Counted from the stretch's first letter, positions 39,544 through 48,667 are shown. The stretch: 64,000 bases of DNA from Geojedonia sp051814705 (GCA_051814705.1 JBPWQW010000004.1:496001-560000); one strand, 5' to 3'. The notes: a model not told the origin generated them from the letters alone. Numbers and translations: made by a program.

Positions 39544-40659
39544 ATGATAAATAGACTTGTATCTACAGTTTTAAATGAGAAAATGAACTCAGGAAAGGCC
39601 ATTATTCTGATTGGTCCAAGGCAAGTAGGAAAGACGACACTAATTAAATCAGTATTAGAGGATAAAGACTATTTATTTCTTGATGGAGATGATCCTACAG
39701 TAAGAAATCTTTTAACAAACCCAAATACAGAACAACTAAAAAGCATCATAGGAGACTATAAAATTGTTTTTATTGATGAAGCTCAGCGTATTGAAAATAT
39801 TGGAATAACTTTAAAAATAATTACCGATCAGTTTAAATCGGTTCAACTATTTGTGAGTGGCTCATCAGCTTTTGAGTTAAATAACCAAACCAACGAACCT
39901 TTAACAGGTAGAAAATGGGAATATAAATTATATCCAATCTCATGGCAAGAGTTGGAAGATAATATAGGGTATGTGAAATCTACACAGCAATTGGAGTTAA
40001 GATTATTGTATGGCATGTATCCAGACGTTATTAATAATCTTGGTGATGAGATTGAAGTTTTAAATCAATTAGTTAATAGTTATTTATATAAAGATATACT
40101 TGCATTTAGTGGTATAAGAAAACCCGATATTTTAGAAAAATTATTGAAAGCATTAGCACTTCAATTAGGTAATGAAGTAAGTTATAATGAACTTTCAAGA
40201 TTAATAGGTGTTAATAAGGGAACCATTGAAAGCTATATTGATTTATTATGTAAAAGTTACGTGATTTATAGATTACCAAGCTTTAGCAGAAATTTGAGAA
40301 ACGAAATTAAAACAAATCAAAAAATTTATTTTTACGATACAGGTGTTAGGAATGCGATTATAGGAAACTTTACACCATTAAACTCAAGAGCAGATACAGG
40401 TGCTATATGGGAGAATTTTTTAATAATTGAAAGACTAAAAAAATTAAGTTACGGAAAGTTAAGAATAAGCCAATATTTTTGGCGCACAAAACAGCAACAG
40501 GAAATAGATTATGTTGAAGAAGAATCAGGGAAGATTTTTGGTTACGAGTTTAAATGGAATCCTAAAGCAAAAATAAAAATCCATAAAAGTTTTATTGAGG
40601 CTTATAATTCGCAAATAAAAGTTATCAATACTGATAATTTTAGAGAATTAATAGGATAA
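39544..40659 (+). CDS. AAA-fold ATPase with DUF4143 domain
   Basis: This 371-residue protein has an N-terminal ATPase core: Walker A GPRQVGKTTL (near residue 25), Walker B IVFIDEAQRI, sensor FVSGSSAFEL. The C-terminal DUF4143 domain contains ISWQELE, NSYLYKDIL, IYFYDTGVRNAIIGNF and EIDYVEE with YEFKWNPKAK. The D...E-x-K pattern in the last part resembles the restriction-endonuclease-like fold often seen at the end of this family. The role of DUF4143 ATPases is not established. It lies between the mobilization operon and the integrase and may be a separately acquired passenger or an element-protection gene. Confidence 0.85.
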   Translation: MINRLVSTVLNEKMNSGKAIILIGPRQVGKTTLIKSVLEDKDYLFLDGDDPTVRNLLTNPNTEQLKSIIGDYKIVFIDEAQRIENIGITLKIITDQFKSVQLFVSGSSAFELNNQTNEPLTGRKWEYKLYPISWQELEDNIGYVKSTQQLELRLLYGMYPDVINNLGDEIEVLNQLVNSYLYKDILAFSGIRKPDILEKLLKALALQLGNEVSYNELSRLIGVNKGTIESYIDLLCKSYVIYRLPSFSRNLRNEIKTNQKIYFYDTGVRNAIIGNFTPLNSRADTGAIWENFLIIERLKKLSYGKLRISQYFWRTKQQQEIDYVEEESGKIFGYEFKWNPKAKIKIHKSFIEAYNSQIKVINTDNFRELIG

Positions 40660-40671
40660 TTTCTGGAGGGG

Positions 40672-41889
40672 TTAAAGTTGAACCAACTTTTTATTATAAT
40701 CATCTAATACCTCACTAGGTAAAGATTTAAGATAAATTTGAGTAGTGGTTAAGCGATTGTGTCCAAGCATGGCGGAAATGGCTTGTAAGGGCACATCTTG
40801 TAGCATGGCTTGAGTAGCAAAACTATGACGAGACACATAAGATGTTACTCGTTGTTCTATATTACATTTTTCAGCAATTTGTTTTAGCCCCTGATTATAA
40901 GCTTTACGAGCCCATAATACATCTTTGTATTGAAGCTCGTATTTCTCTCTTTTGATAATAGGAAAGATAAAATCTGATTTATCCTTGTTCTTCGTATAAC
41001 AGGCAAGTATCTCTTTTAGCTGAGGTGTGATTTTAATATCATACGGTTTAGATGTTTTTCTTCTAAAGAATTTTATGCGGTTATCTATAATGTTTTCAAG
41101 TTTCAAAAATGCCATATCTATAAATGATACACCATAAAGCATATAGGATGTTAGAAAGTAGTTTCGGAAATGAAATAAACTGTCAGTTTCTTTTAAATCC
41201 AGCATCATTATCGATTTGATGCTGTTAATGTCAAGTGCCCTTTTTTCGGTTGGTGTTGTTTTTATTCTATAATTTGTAAAAGGATAGGCATCTTTTGGAA
41301 TAATTCCAGCTTTAATGGCTTTATTATAAATGGCCCTGATTGTTTTCATATAAACAGCCAGCCCATTAGTAGAATTTCCTCTGGAATAATGAAACTCCTC
41401 AAACTTTTTAAGAAACTCATAATTAACTTCATTAAATTTTAAATCATTACCCTTATTGAATTTTTTCAATATTTTGGTAACCGCATAATATGAGTTCGCA
41501 TTGCCATAACGCTCAACCCTTTTAAGCTCTTCAATAATACTGTTACTGTACTCAAAAAACGAATTAAAAGTAACCCTTTTAGTGATTCTATTTTTTAGTT
41601 GAGATATAGATAAATAATTAAGCTCTTCCTTTTCATTTAGTTTTTCGATAATATTATTTGCACGCACTTTTGCTTTTAATAGCTTGTTATTTAATTTTCT
41701 TACTGTTAGAGTATCACTATAGGATTTTTTTATTTTTTCGCTTCTTTCATCCCAAAAATTTAGCGGCACAGACTCTCCGAGACTTATAGACGTGGTTTTA
41801 CGGAAATGACTTAACCTTAAAATTATTGGAAAGGAATTGTCATTTTTCTTTCTGCGGGTATCTAAAGAGAGTTTTATATTTGTGTTCAT
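40672..41889 (-). CDS. tyrosine site-specific recombinase (integrase) of the element
   Basis: This 405-residue protein has an N-terminal arm-binding region (NTNIKLSLDTRRKK, RLSHFRKTTSISLGESV), a phage-integrase SAM-like core-binding domain (about 105-200), and a catalytic domain with YVSRHSFATQAM (H-x-x-R equivalent), MLGHNRLTTTQIYLKSL (His and the tyrosine nucleophile) and an upstream Arg near YGVSFIDMAFLK. I use the ATG at 41889 because the conserved integrase N-terminus begins there; a frame to 41922 enters the att repeat. It sits at the right border facing inward, with the 25-bp repeat only 21 bases upstream, as expected for the enzyme that uses that site. Confidence 0.92.
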   Translation of the reverse strand: MNTNIKLSLDTRRKKNDNSFPIILRLSHFRKTTSISLGESVPLNFWDERSEKIKKSYSDTLTVRKLNNKLLKAKVRANNIIEKLNEKEELNYLSISQLKNRITKRVTFNSFFEYSNSIIEELKRVERYGNANSYYAVTKILKKFNKGNDLKFNEVNYEFLKKFEEFHYSRGNSTNGLAVYMKTIRAIYNKAIKAGIIPKDAYPFTNYRIKTTPTEKRALDINSIKSIMMLDLKETDSLFHFRNYFLTSYMLYGVSFIDMAFLKLENIIDNRIKFFRRKTSKPYDIKITPQLKEILACYTKNKDKSDFIFPIIKREKYELQYKDVLWARKAYNQGLKQIAEKCNIEQRVTSYVSRHSFATQAMLQDVPLQAISAMLGHNRLTTTQIYLKSLPSEVLDDYNKKLVQL

Positions 41890-41909
41890 GATACCCAAAG
41901 ATATAAAAA

Positions 41910-41934
41910 AATTTGCACGCAATTTGCACGCAAA
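41910..41934 (+). repeat. right 25-bp direct repeat, probable attR
   Basis: Identical in sequence and orientation to 21768-21792 (tandem TTTGCACGCAA copies at 41912-41922 and 41923-41933). It lies directly upstream of the integrase start, so it could also hold arm-type binding sites. Confidence 0.75.
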
Positions 41935-42233
41935 CCGTTGATTTCATATGACATCAATTAAAACCAAAAAATATTAATTATCTGATAACCAATATTATAT
42001 GATGTAATTTGGTTGCTGTTGATACCCCATTCGCAACTCTGACAGGCAGGTGGCACCGATCGGACGGATTTTCGCTGATACAAACTGCGTAAATCATATA
42101 AAATCAGCGTCGTCAGCGTTCTTTTCTTGAAAATATCAGGAAAAGTTATTTTTGTTGTGCACCCATGGCCCATTTCATGCCATAAATGTATAATTTTTTG
42201 TATTTTTATTATGCAATTTAAAAACTTAAATCC
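41935..42233. other. intergenic region right of the element with a dispersed-repeat-like stretch
   Basis: About 300 bases with no gene. Positions 42055-42120 contain CGGATTTTCGCTGAT ... ATCAGCG, a 7-bp stem, followed by CGTCAGCG. This type of stretch recurs between genes in many Bacteroidota. CTTTTC/GAAAAG gives a further small hairpin near 42121-42146. The promoter of the SRPBCC gene should lie near 42190-42230. Confidence 0.45.
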
Positions 42234-42764
42234 ATGTACATTGCGTTGTATATTATCTTATCGATCGCAGTTATTTTACTGATTTTGGGAATGATAGCCC
42301 CAAAACATTATGAAGTCAACAGAAGTATTATCGTCAATAAACCTCTTAAGGAAGTTTTTAACTATTTAAAGTATGTTAAGAATCAAGACCATTGGTCACC
42401 GTGGAAAAAGAAAGACCCAAACATGAAGCAAACTTTTTTCGGAATTGATGGCGAAGTGGGATTTATATCTAAATGGGAAGGCAACAAAACAGTTGGATCT
42501 GGCGAACAAGAAATTAAACAAATTATTGAAAATGAAAGCATTGTATCGGAATTACGGTTTTTAAAACCTTGGAAATCGCAATCGGATGCTTACTTAAGAG
42601 TAGTAGAATTGGATAAACAACAGACCAATGTTACATGGGGATTTTCAGGAAGAAATAAATTTCCTTTTAGCATTTTCATGTTGTTTATGAATATGGATAA
42701 GGCCGTTGGAAAAGATTTTGAAGAAGGACTTAAAAGTTTAAAGCAGCAATTAGAAAAACCATAA
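42234..42764 (+). CDS. SRPBCC-family (polyketide cyclase/START-like) membrane-anchored protein
   Basis: This 176-residue protein has one N-terminal membrane segment (ALYIILSIAVILLILGMIA). A SRPBCC/START-like ligand-binding domain follows, with NRSIIVNKPLKEVFNYLK, DHWSPWKKKDPNMK and WGFSGRNKFPF. The family binds hydrophobic ligands. The actual ligand is unknown. It is the first chromosomal gene right of the mobile element and is followed by a VOC-family gene on the same strand after about 80 bases. Confidence 0.85.
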   Translation: MYIALYIILSIAVILLILGMIAPKHYEVNRSIIVNKPLKEVFNYLKYVKNQDHWSPWKKKDPNMKQTFFGIDGEVGFISKWEGNKTVGSGEQEIKQIIENESIVSELRFLKPWKSQSDAYLRVVELDKQQTNVTWGFSGRNKFPFSIFMLFMNMDKAVGKDFEEGLKSLKQQLEKP

Positions 42765-42845
42765 ATAATGACATGCTACTAACAAAATTTCAAACTTATT
42801 AAGGCTTTAATTAGGCAAAGTATCTATTCAATAAACTAAAAACAG

Positions 42846-43223
42846 ATGAAAACAAATATGGTAGGCTGGTTTGAAATTCCTGTAAGCGACATGGAACGTG
42901 CTAAAACGTTTTACGAAACCGTTTTTCAGGTGGATATCCAAGTTATGGATTTTGGTGAATTGCTCATGGGTTGGTTCCCTAGCCAAGGAGCGGAAGCTTA
43001 TGGGTCTCCAGGTACCTTGGTAAAACAAGAGTCGTACATTCCAAGTAAAGAGGGTACCATGGTGTATTTTAACTGCAAGGACCTGCAAAATGAGTTGGAT
43101 AGAATTGAAGCTGCTGGAGGAAAAATCTATCAATCGAAAAAACAAATCTCGCCTGAATATGGTTATATGGGTGTGTTTATTGATACAGAAGGCAACAGAG
43201 TGGCATTACATTCGATGCACTAG
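42846..43223 (+). CDS. VOC-family (glyoxalase/bleomycin-resistance-like) protein
   Basis: This 125-residue protein is a single VOC module pair: GWFEIPVSDMERAKTFYETVF at the start, YFNCKDLQNELDRIEAAGGKI in the middle and MGVFIDTEGNRVALHS at the end. These proteins are metal-dependent isomerases, dioxygenases or binding proteins. The substrate cannot be assigned. It converges directly with the leftward gene at 43224. Confidence 0.88.
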   Translation: MKTNMVGWFEIPVSDMERAKTFYETVFQVDIQVMDFGELLMGWFPSQGAEAYGSPGTLVKQESYIPSKEGTMVYFNCKDLQNELDRIEAAGGKIYQSKKQISPEYGYMGVFIDTEGNRVALHSMH

Positions 43224-44012
43224 CTAAAATCTATTAGAGGATTTGCTTCTACTTAACACTTTGTATTCTTCGTAACATTCGCTAATAGCGTCGAGAATTT
43301 GTAGATCGTTGGCGGTTTCTATAAAGTCACGAGAATAGTTGCATTGGTTAATAATTTCATCCAAATCGTAACGGTCCACCTCAAGCAATACCATAAGCAT
43401 TTCCCGGTCAAATCGTGAAGCCAATTGGTTCCTGATTTGGTCATCTTGCTTCATCTGCTTCAATTTGCGCAACTCTTTAGGCTTTTTGCCAAACATATTG
43501 TATAAAAAATCAGCTGGATTAAACACAGCACCCAAAACTTTACTTACCGCATTTGGAGAGCGATTTCCTGCTTCATAGCCTTTATTGGAAAGTCCAGAAA
43601 TGCTATACCTGTAATTGCTTTTTAGAGGCACCTGCTTCACATCAACTTCAAGATATCCAGTCAATCGTAATTGATTGACTACAACCTCTTCTAATGCTAG
43701 GGCCAATTCGGTCATTTCAATTTGGGTGGCCCCAAACTTTAACCAGTCGTTGGTGACCCTAACTTTAATGGATTTATAGCCCAAATATGAAAAATGCAAG
43801 GTGTCATTGGCTTTAGCTCTAATTTCAAAAGCGCCTTTATCATCCGTTGAGGTTCCCTTTACTTGGTTTAAATTCACAATGTTTACACCCTCCAAAGGTT
43901 GGTCTGTAGTAGTACTGATCACAATTCCTTTTACAGAGGTTTCATCTTGGGCCAAACTAAAAAGTGTGACAAAACAAAAGGAAACAAATAGGAATAGCTT
44001 CTTCATAGACAT
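43224..44012 (-). CDS. secreted protein with carboxypeptidase-regulatory-like beta domain
   Basis: This 262-residue protein has a signal peptide (KKLFLFVSFCFVTLFSLA). A CarboxypepD_reg-like domain lies at about residues 27-100 (VKGIVISTTTDQPLEGVNIVN, then GTSTDDKGAFEI and YLGYKSI). A helical C-terminal part of unknown function follows. The start may be the first or third codon (44012 or 44006). The beta domain is shared with TonB receptors, but no barrel follows. The abutting stop codons with the VOC gene leave no room for a terminator between them. Confidence 0.8.
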   Translation of the reverse strand: MSMKKLFLFVSFCFVTLFSLAQDETSVKGIVISTTTDQPLEGVNIVNLNQVKGTSTDDKGAFEIRAKANDTLHFSYLGYKSIKVRVTNDWLKFGATQIEMTELALALEEVVVNQLRLTGYLEVDVKQVPLKSNYRYSISGLSNKGYEAGNRSPNAVSKVLGAVFNPADFLYNMFGKKPKELRKLKQMKQDDQIRNQLASRFDREMLMVLLEVDRYDLDEIINQCNYSRDFIETANDLQILDAISECYEEYKVLSRSKSSNRF

Positions 44013-44098
44013 AGATTACGGTATAAAAGTAGTAAACAAAATATAAAAAAGGTGCAAAGCTTTCAAATTTGACTAAATATTAACAAGAGGGTTAAAAA

Positions 44099-44128
44099 AA
44101 ACCTCAAAAGTACTATTTTGAGGTTTTT
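44099..44128 (-). terminator. terminator of the DEAD-box helicase gene
   Basis: AACCTCAAAA and TTTTGAGGTT form a perfect 10-bp stem, with a T-run on both strands. It lies nine bases past the stop of the leftward gene at 44137. Confidence 0.85.
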
Positions 44129-44136
44129 AATTATTT

Positions 44137-45993
44137 TTAATCTCGTCGTCTTGATCGTCTAGGTCTATCAAAACTAGAAGCACCAGCCTTAGCTTCGGAG
44201 TTTGAGTATCTTGGTTTTGAATCGCGATCGGATCGTCTGCGCTCACTTCTGTTTACAGAGCCCCCTCTACGAGAACCTGAAAACCGATCGCCTCTTGGTT
44301 TGTCATCCCTTCTATGATGACCTCCATCACGACGACCACCACTTCTTCCTCCGCGATTTCGACCCCCTCCTTTATCTTCACTGACTTCAACGTTTACAAA
44401 GCGACCTTCGTGTTTATAATCCTTAAAGAAGCTCAATACTTTTTCTTGAAGCGAATTATCGGTTGTGAAAAATGAAAAGCTGTCTTTAACATCTACCTTA
44501 AATACATCATCACGGCCGAGCTCGAGCACCTCTTTTAAGAAGTCCTTCAAGTTCATCCAATCATATCCGTCTTTTTTACCAACATTGATAAAATAACGTG
44601 TATCATTTGAGTTGCTTCCATAATCACGTCCATTTCCATGGCTATCTTCACGATCACTTCCACGGGAGTCTACAAAACTTAAGTTTTTAGATTTTTGGTA
44701 ATAATTAAAAAAGCGGGTAAACTCAATAGAAAAGAATTTTTTGATCAACTCGTCTTTGGTGGATTCCTCGAATAAGGCATTGATATTAGTCATATACTTA
44801 TCGATTTCACTGTTGACCTCGACATTATTGATCTTATTGGCAAGGGACATTAATTGCACTTCGCAGATTTCCATACCATCTGGAATGTCTTTTCTTACAA
44901 AATCCTTCTTAATGATGCGCTCAATACTTTTTATTTTTCGAACTTCACTTTTAGAAACAATAACCATCGATATTCCTGTTTTTCCAGCACGTCCAGTTCT
45001 TCCTGATCGGTGTGTGTAAATTTCAGGCTCATCTGGTAATTGGTAATTGATGACATGGGTGATATCATCCACATCAATACCACGTGCAGCAACATCGGTA
45101 GCTACCAACATTTGAATTTGTTGATTTCTAAAAGATTTCATTACCATGTCACGTTGGTTTTGGCTTAAGTCACCATGAAGGGCGCCTGCACTATAACCAT
45201 CTTCAATAAGTTGTTCTGCAACTTTTTGGGTGTCGCGTTTGGTACGGCAAAATATGACTGAAAAGATATCAGGATTAGCATCGGCCAAACGTTTTAAGGC
45301 CGAATAACGGTCACGGGCATTCACTAAATAATATTCGTGAGAGACCTGATTAGTACTTTCATTTTTGTTACCTACTGTTACTTCAATAGGGTTTTTCATG
45401 AATTTTTTAGCAATGTTTGCCACTTCTTTTGGCATGGTTGCCGAAAATAGCCAGGTACTTTTGTCTTGTGGTGTATAGGACAAAATATCTGTAATGTCCT
45501 CATGGAATCCCATGTTGAGCATCTCATCGGCCTCATCTAAAACGGCATATTCGATATTTGAAATGTCAACCATTTTTCGGTTGATCATGTCTTTCATCCT
45601 TCCTGGAGTTGCCACAATAATTTGAGCACCACGTTTTACTTCTCTAGCCTGATCACTAATACTGGAGCCACCATAAATAGCTACAACATTAAGACCTTTA
45701 AGATATTTGCCATAAAGTTTTATTTCGTTGGTGATTTGTAGACATAGCTCTCGGGTAGGCGATAAAATTAATCCTTGTGTAGTACGGCTATCCACATTAA
45801 TCTTTTGAAGCATAGGAAAGCCAAAGGCGGCGGTTTTGCCGGTTCCGGTTTGTGCCAAAGCGACCAAATCGGTTTCTTTTTCTAATAAAATGGGAATGGT
45901 TTTGTCTTGAACTTCACTAGGTGTTTCAAAGCCTAAATCGGTAATGGCATGCAATAGGTCTTCATTAAGACCTAAATCTTGGAATGTGTTCAT
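44137..45993 (-). CDS. DEAD-box RNA helicase with RNA-binding domain and RG-rich tail
   Basis: This 618-residue protein has a Q-motif start (FQDLGLNEDLLHAITDLGF) and helicase motifs AQTGTGKTAA, PTRELCLQ, VLDEADEML, SATMP, ATDVAARGIDV and HRSGRTGRAGK. A DbpA-type RNA-binding module follows at about residues 470-540. The last 80 residues are basic and RG-rich (GGGRNRGGRSGGRRDGG), which should bind RNA nonspecifically. It is typical of DeaD/CshA-type proteins in ribosome assembly or cold adaptation. It is transcribed alone, with a terminator. Confidence 0.94.
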   Translation of the reverse strand: MNTFQDLGLNEDLLHAITDLGFETPSEVQDKTIPILLEKETDLVALAQTGTGKTAAFGFPMLQKINVDSRTTQGLILSPTRELCLQITNEIKLYGKYLKGLNVVAIYGGSSISDQAREVKRGAQIIVATPGRMKDMINRKMVDISNIEYAVLDEADEMLNMGFHEDITDILSYTPQDKSTWLFSATMPKEVANIAKKFMKNPIEVTVGNKNESTNQVSHEYYLVNARDRYSALKRLADANPDIFSVIFCRTKRDTQKVAEQLIEDGYSAGALHGDLSQNQRDMVMKSFRNQQIQMLVATDVAARGIDVDDITHVINYQLPDEPEIYTHRSGRTGRAGKTGISMVIVSKSEVRKIKSIERIIKKDFVRKDIPDGMEICEVQLMSLANKINNVEVNSEIDKYMTNINALFEESTKDELIKKFFSIEFTRFFNYYQKSKNLSFVDSRGSDREDSHGNGRDYGSNSNDTRYFINVGKKDGYDWMNLKDFLKEVLELGRDDVFKVDVKDSFSFFTTDNSLQEKVLSFFKDYKHEGRFVNVEVSEDKGGGRNRGGRSGGRRDGGHHRRDDKPRGDRFSGSRRGGSVNRSERRRSDRDSKPRYSNSEAKAGASSFDRPRRSRRRD

Positions 45994-46222
45994 TCTGTTG
46001 TATTAAGTATTTCGATTATATTTGTAGTGTTACAAAAGAAGCGAATCGACTTACTCAAACCTAAACTTCCAGTAACACATCCTCACCCTGAGGAATTGAA
46101 ATCCATTTTTATTTTGGGTTTCAGTCGGCAAAGATACACTTTTTATTTCAGCGAAAGCAGGAATCTTAAAAAAGATATTTTATTAAGTTAATTACTTGAT
46201 TTTTAAGTATGTAGTTTATAAT

Positions 46223-46798
46223 TCAAATAGAATTTAAAAATTCAACAAGCTGATTTACCGCTTTCCCGCGATGGCTTATGATGTTTTTTTCTTCCAAAGA
46301 GAGTTCGGCAAAAGTTTTAGTATGGTCTAGAGATTTAAAAATGGGATCATAGCCAAAACCCTCCTTACCTCGCTTTTCATTAATAATATGGCCTTCACAA
46401 ATTCCTGTGAACACCTGCTGTTTTCCTTGAAGCTCTAGTGCAATCACTGTTTTAAATTGAGCTGAACGATTGGTGTGGTTTTCAAGGGCTTTAAGGAGTT
46501 TGACTATATTATCTTCATCGCAGTGCTGCGGTCCTGCATAACGCGCCGAATAAACTCCGGGAGCACCATTTAATGCCAAAACTTCAAGCCCAGTATCATC
46601 TGCAAAGCAATCGTAGCCATAATGGGTTTTGACGTATTCTGCTTTTTGAATGGCATTACCTTCAATGGTAGGTTGTGTTTCAGGAATTTCTTCAAAGCAA
46701 TCAATATCTTGAAGACTTAATAATTTAATGTGTTTTGGAATTAAGCTCTGGACCTCCTTCAGTTTATTAGGATTACTGGTTGCGAAAACGAGTTGCAT
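46223..46798 (-). CDS. rdgB: non-canonical purine NTP pyrophosphatase (RdgB/HAM1)
   Basis: This 191-residue protein starts at the ATG at 46798 (MQLVFATSNPNKLKEVQ), the classical RdgB start. Further motifs are CFADDTGLEVLALNGAPGVYSARYAG, GKEGFGYDPIF and LSLEEKNIISHRGKA. It hydrolyses dITP, XTP and related nucleotides to monophosphates and pyrophosphate, keeping them out of DNA and RNA. A longer frame to 46822 is not needed. It has no operon partner. Confidence 0.95.
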   Translation of the reverse strand: MQLVFATSNPNKLKEVQSLIPKHIKLLSLQDIDCFEEIPETQPTIEGNAIQKAEYVKTHYGYDCFADDTGLEVLALNGAPGVYSARYAGPQHCDEDNIVKLLKALENHTNRSAQFKTVIALELQGKQQVFTGICEGHIINEKRGKEGFGYDPIFKSLDHTKTFAELSLEEKNIISHRGKAVNQLVEFLNSI

Positions 46799-46822
46799 GA
46801 TTTTAAAATTATGGACGAGCAA

Positions 46823-47122
46823 AAATACTACTAATTGATTTAAACCAAAAAATTAGCTAACTTCGTTTATTCAACCTAAAAACTACCTGATTAAAGTTTA
46901 AAATAAGGATCTGTTTCTAACTAAAGCGAATTTTAACCTCTTGTTAATGCGTTTTAGTTTTTAAAATTCTATGGTATAAGATTAGGTCAATTCTAAGTTT
47001 ATTTGATTTTATTATGGTTTGAAGCGTTTAGACACTGAAATTTTGTTAAAAATACAAGAACCCTTAATAGGTTGGAAAATAGTATCTTTGAATAGCATCT
47101 TAATCCTAATTATATAGTTAGT
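46823..47122. other. 300-base AT-rich intergenic region
   Basis: This divergent region separates rdgB and the TPR lipoprotein gene. A TATCTTTG (TAnnTTTG) at 47083-47090 is a candidate -7 box for the rightward gene, but no TTTG stands at the usual distance. No RNA structure or small gene is evident. Confidence 0.45.
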
Positions 47123-48667
47123 ATGAAAAAACCACCATTTATGAAAAGATTAATATTAGTCCTAGGAATTATTTCCATAATTTCTTGTAGACAAAAAGAA
47201 ACCACTTCCAATGGATTGGGTATGGTGGAATTACAAGTTTATGGAAATGAATTGGCTCAACCTCATTTTGAAAAAGGCCTTTTATTGCTTCATAGTTTTG
47301 AATATGAAGATGCTAGAGAAGAATTTGTTGAAGCTCAGCAAATCGATCCTAAAATGGCAATGGCGTATTGGGGAGAGGCTATGACCTATAACCACAGTAT
47401 CTGGAACGAACAAGATTACGATAAAGGATTTGCAGTAGTACAGCAGCTAAATCAAATGGATGATTTGGACCAGTTATCTACAGATGAATTGGGGCTGTTG
47501 GAAGCTGTTAAAATTTTATATAAGCCCAAAACCCCAAAAGCAGAGCGAGATCAAGCTTATATGAATTTTATGAAAAATCTTTATGAAGAACAGCCCAACA
47601 ATAACGAGTTAGCAGCATTTTATGCCATTTCATTATTAGGATCGGTGCCAGAGGGTAGAAACGATTCCATTTATGGTTTGGGCGCTGAAGTTGCCAAAAA
47701 AGTATTAAAAATCAATCCCAATCACCCTGGAGCGCTTCATTATTTAATCCATTCCTACGACGATCCCCAGCATGCGAAATTGGCCCTTGATGCTGCTGAT
47801 TCCTATGCCAAAGTTGCTCCAGACGCAAGTCATGCCTTGCACATGCCATCGCACATTTATGTGGCCTTGGGTATGTGGGATAAGGTTATAAAATCGAATA
47901 TTGATTCGTATCAAGCTAGTTTAAATCGTATGGAGCGTAAAAATCTTGGCAACGATGCCCGAGGATACCATGCTTTTCATTGGTTGGAGTATGGATATTT
48001 ACAAAACAATGAGTTTGAAAAGGCCAAAGACATGGTTTTAAAACTAGAGCAATATGTAAACGAAACGCCATCAAGTCGAGGTCGTGTACACTTAGTGTTT
48101 TTAAAAGGGACTTATTTGGTAGAAACAAATGATTGGGAATCCTCAATTGCCAATTTAGATGTTGATGTGTCCGATTTAAATATTTCAGTTCGGTCGCAAT
48201 ACCAATTTTTGGAAGGCTATAAAGCATATTTTAAGCGGGATAATCAAAAATTAAATGAAATTATTGAAGCGCTTCAGACTAAAATTGAAAAAGAATCCTT
48301 ACTGGTAAATTACTTGGAAGATGGATATAGCGTGTGCTCTAGCCCATCCAGAATCATTCCTACCAAAACTAATATTAATGAGTCCTTGGTCATGTTAATG
48401 CAGTTAAAAGCGCTTAAATCTTGGATGGAAAATAATATTTTGGATACCGAACACTGGTTAAAAGCCTCTATTGATACTGAAAAAGAATTAAGTTACAGTT
48501 ATGGTCCGCCAGTAATTCAAAAGCCCACTCACGAGTTGTATGCCGAATGGCTGATGAGCCAAAATAGATTTGAAGAGTCTATTGTACATTATGATTTGAC
48601 ACTCGAGAGGGCCACCAAAAGACGACAGGCAGTAGAAGGTAAGGCAAAAGCAATGGCTTCCATTTAA
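47123..48667 (+). CDS. tetratricopeptide-repeat lipoprotein
   Basis: This protein of about 514 residues has a lipoprotein signal (LVLGIISIISC). TPR-like helical pairs include HFEKGLLLLHSFEYEDAREEFVEAQQIDPKMAMAYWGEAM and later RFEESIVHYDLTLERATKR (both shown as joined stretches of the protein). A conserved NPNHPGALHYLIHSYDDP followed by ASHALHMPSHIY resembles the histidine-containing core of a family of bacterial TPR proteins with unknown role. The start may be 47123 or 47141 (MKRLILV). It is followed by a hydrolase lipoprotein gene after 47 bases, so they may work together in the envelope. Confidence 0.8.
   Translation: MKKPPFMKRLILVLGIISIISCRQKETTSNGLGMVELQVYGNELAQPHFEKGLLLLHSFEYEDAREEFVEAQQIDPKMAMAYWGEAMTYNHSIWNEQDYDKGFAVVQQLNQMDDLDQLSTDELGLLEAVKILYKPKTPKAERDQAYMNFMKNLYEEQPNNNELAAFYAISLLGSVPEGRNDSIYGLGAEVAKKVLKINPNHPGALHYLIHSYDDPQHAKLALDAADSYAKVAPDASHALHMPSHIYVALGMWDKVIKSNIDSYQASLNRMERKNLGNDARGYHAFHWLEYGYLQNNEFEKAKDMVLKLEQYVNETPSSRGRVHLVFLKGTYLVETNDWESSIANLDVDVSDLNISVRSQYQFLEGYKAYFKRDNQKLNEIIEALQTKIEKESLLVNYLEDGYSVCSSPSRIIPTKTNINESLVMLMQLKALKSWMENNILDTEHWLKASIDTEKELSYSYGPPVIQKPTHELYAEWLMSQNRFEESIVHYDLTLERATKRRQAVEGKAKAMASI

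Larger units (their letters stand above)
21768..41934. mobile_element. integrative and mobilizable element with a peptide/D-amino-acid utilisation cargo
   Basis: The 20.2-kb segment is framed by identical 25-bp direct repeats. A tyrosine integrase sits at the right end, reading inward. The backbone at 35.2-41.9 kb encodes an excisionase-like HTH protein, SF3-type helicase, CHC2/Toprim primase, MobC, HUH relaxase, a small membrane protein and a DUF4143 ATPase. No type IV secretion genes are present, so transfer would need a helper. The cargo at 21.9-34.9 kb is a SusCD locus with ECF sigma/FecR control and four degradation or uptake genes. That the cargo lies inside the element follows from the repeat positions. 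That the unit moves as a whole is inference. Confidence 0.72.

Noticed and set aside
21688..42050. Inverted likeness of ACCTGCCTGGCAG (near 21676-21688) and CTGACAGGCAGGT (near 42038-42050) as element ends
   Set aside because: Only about 12 of 13 bases agree, the orientation is inverted, and such CCTGCC/GGCAGG motifs are common in these genomes. The 25-bp direct repeats are better candidates.
41958..42173. A leftward frame of 71 codons in the gap right of the element
   Set aside because: It runs through the repeat-like hairpin stretch and its translation (cysteine- and arginine-rich) is typical of intergenic repeats.
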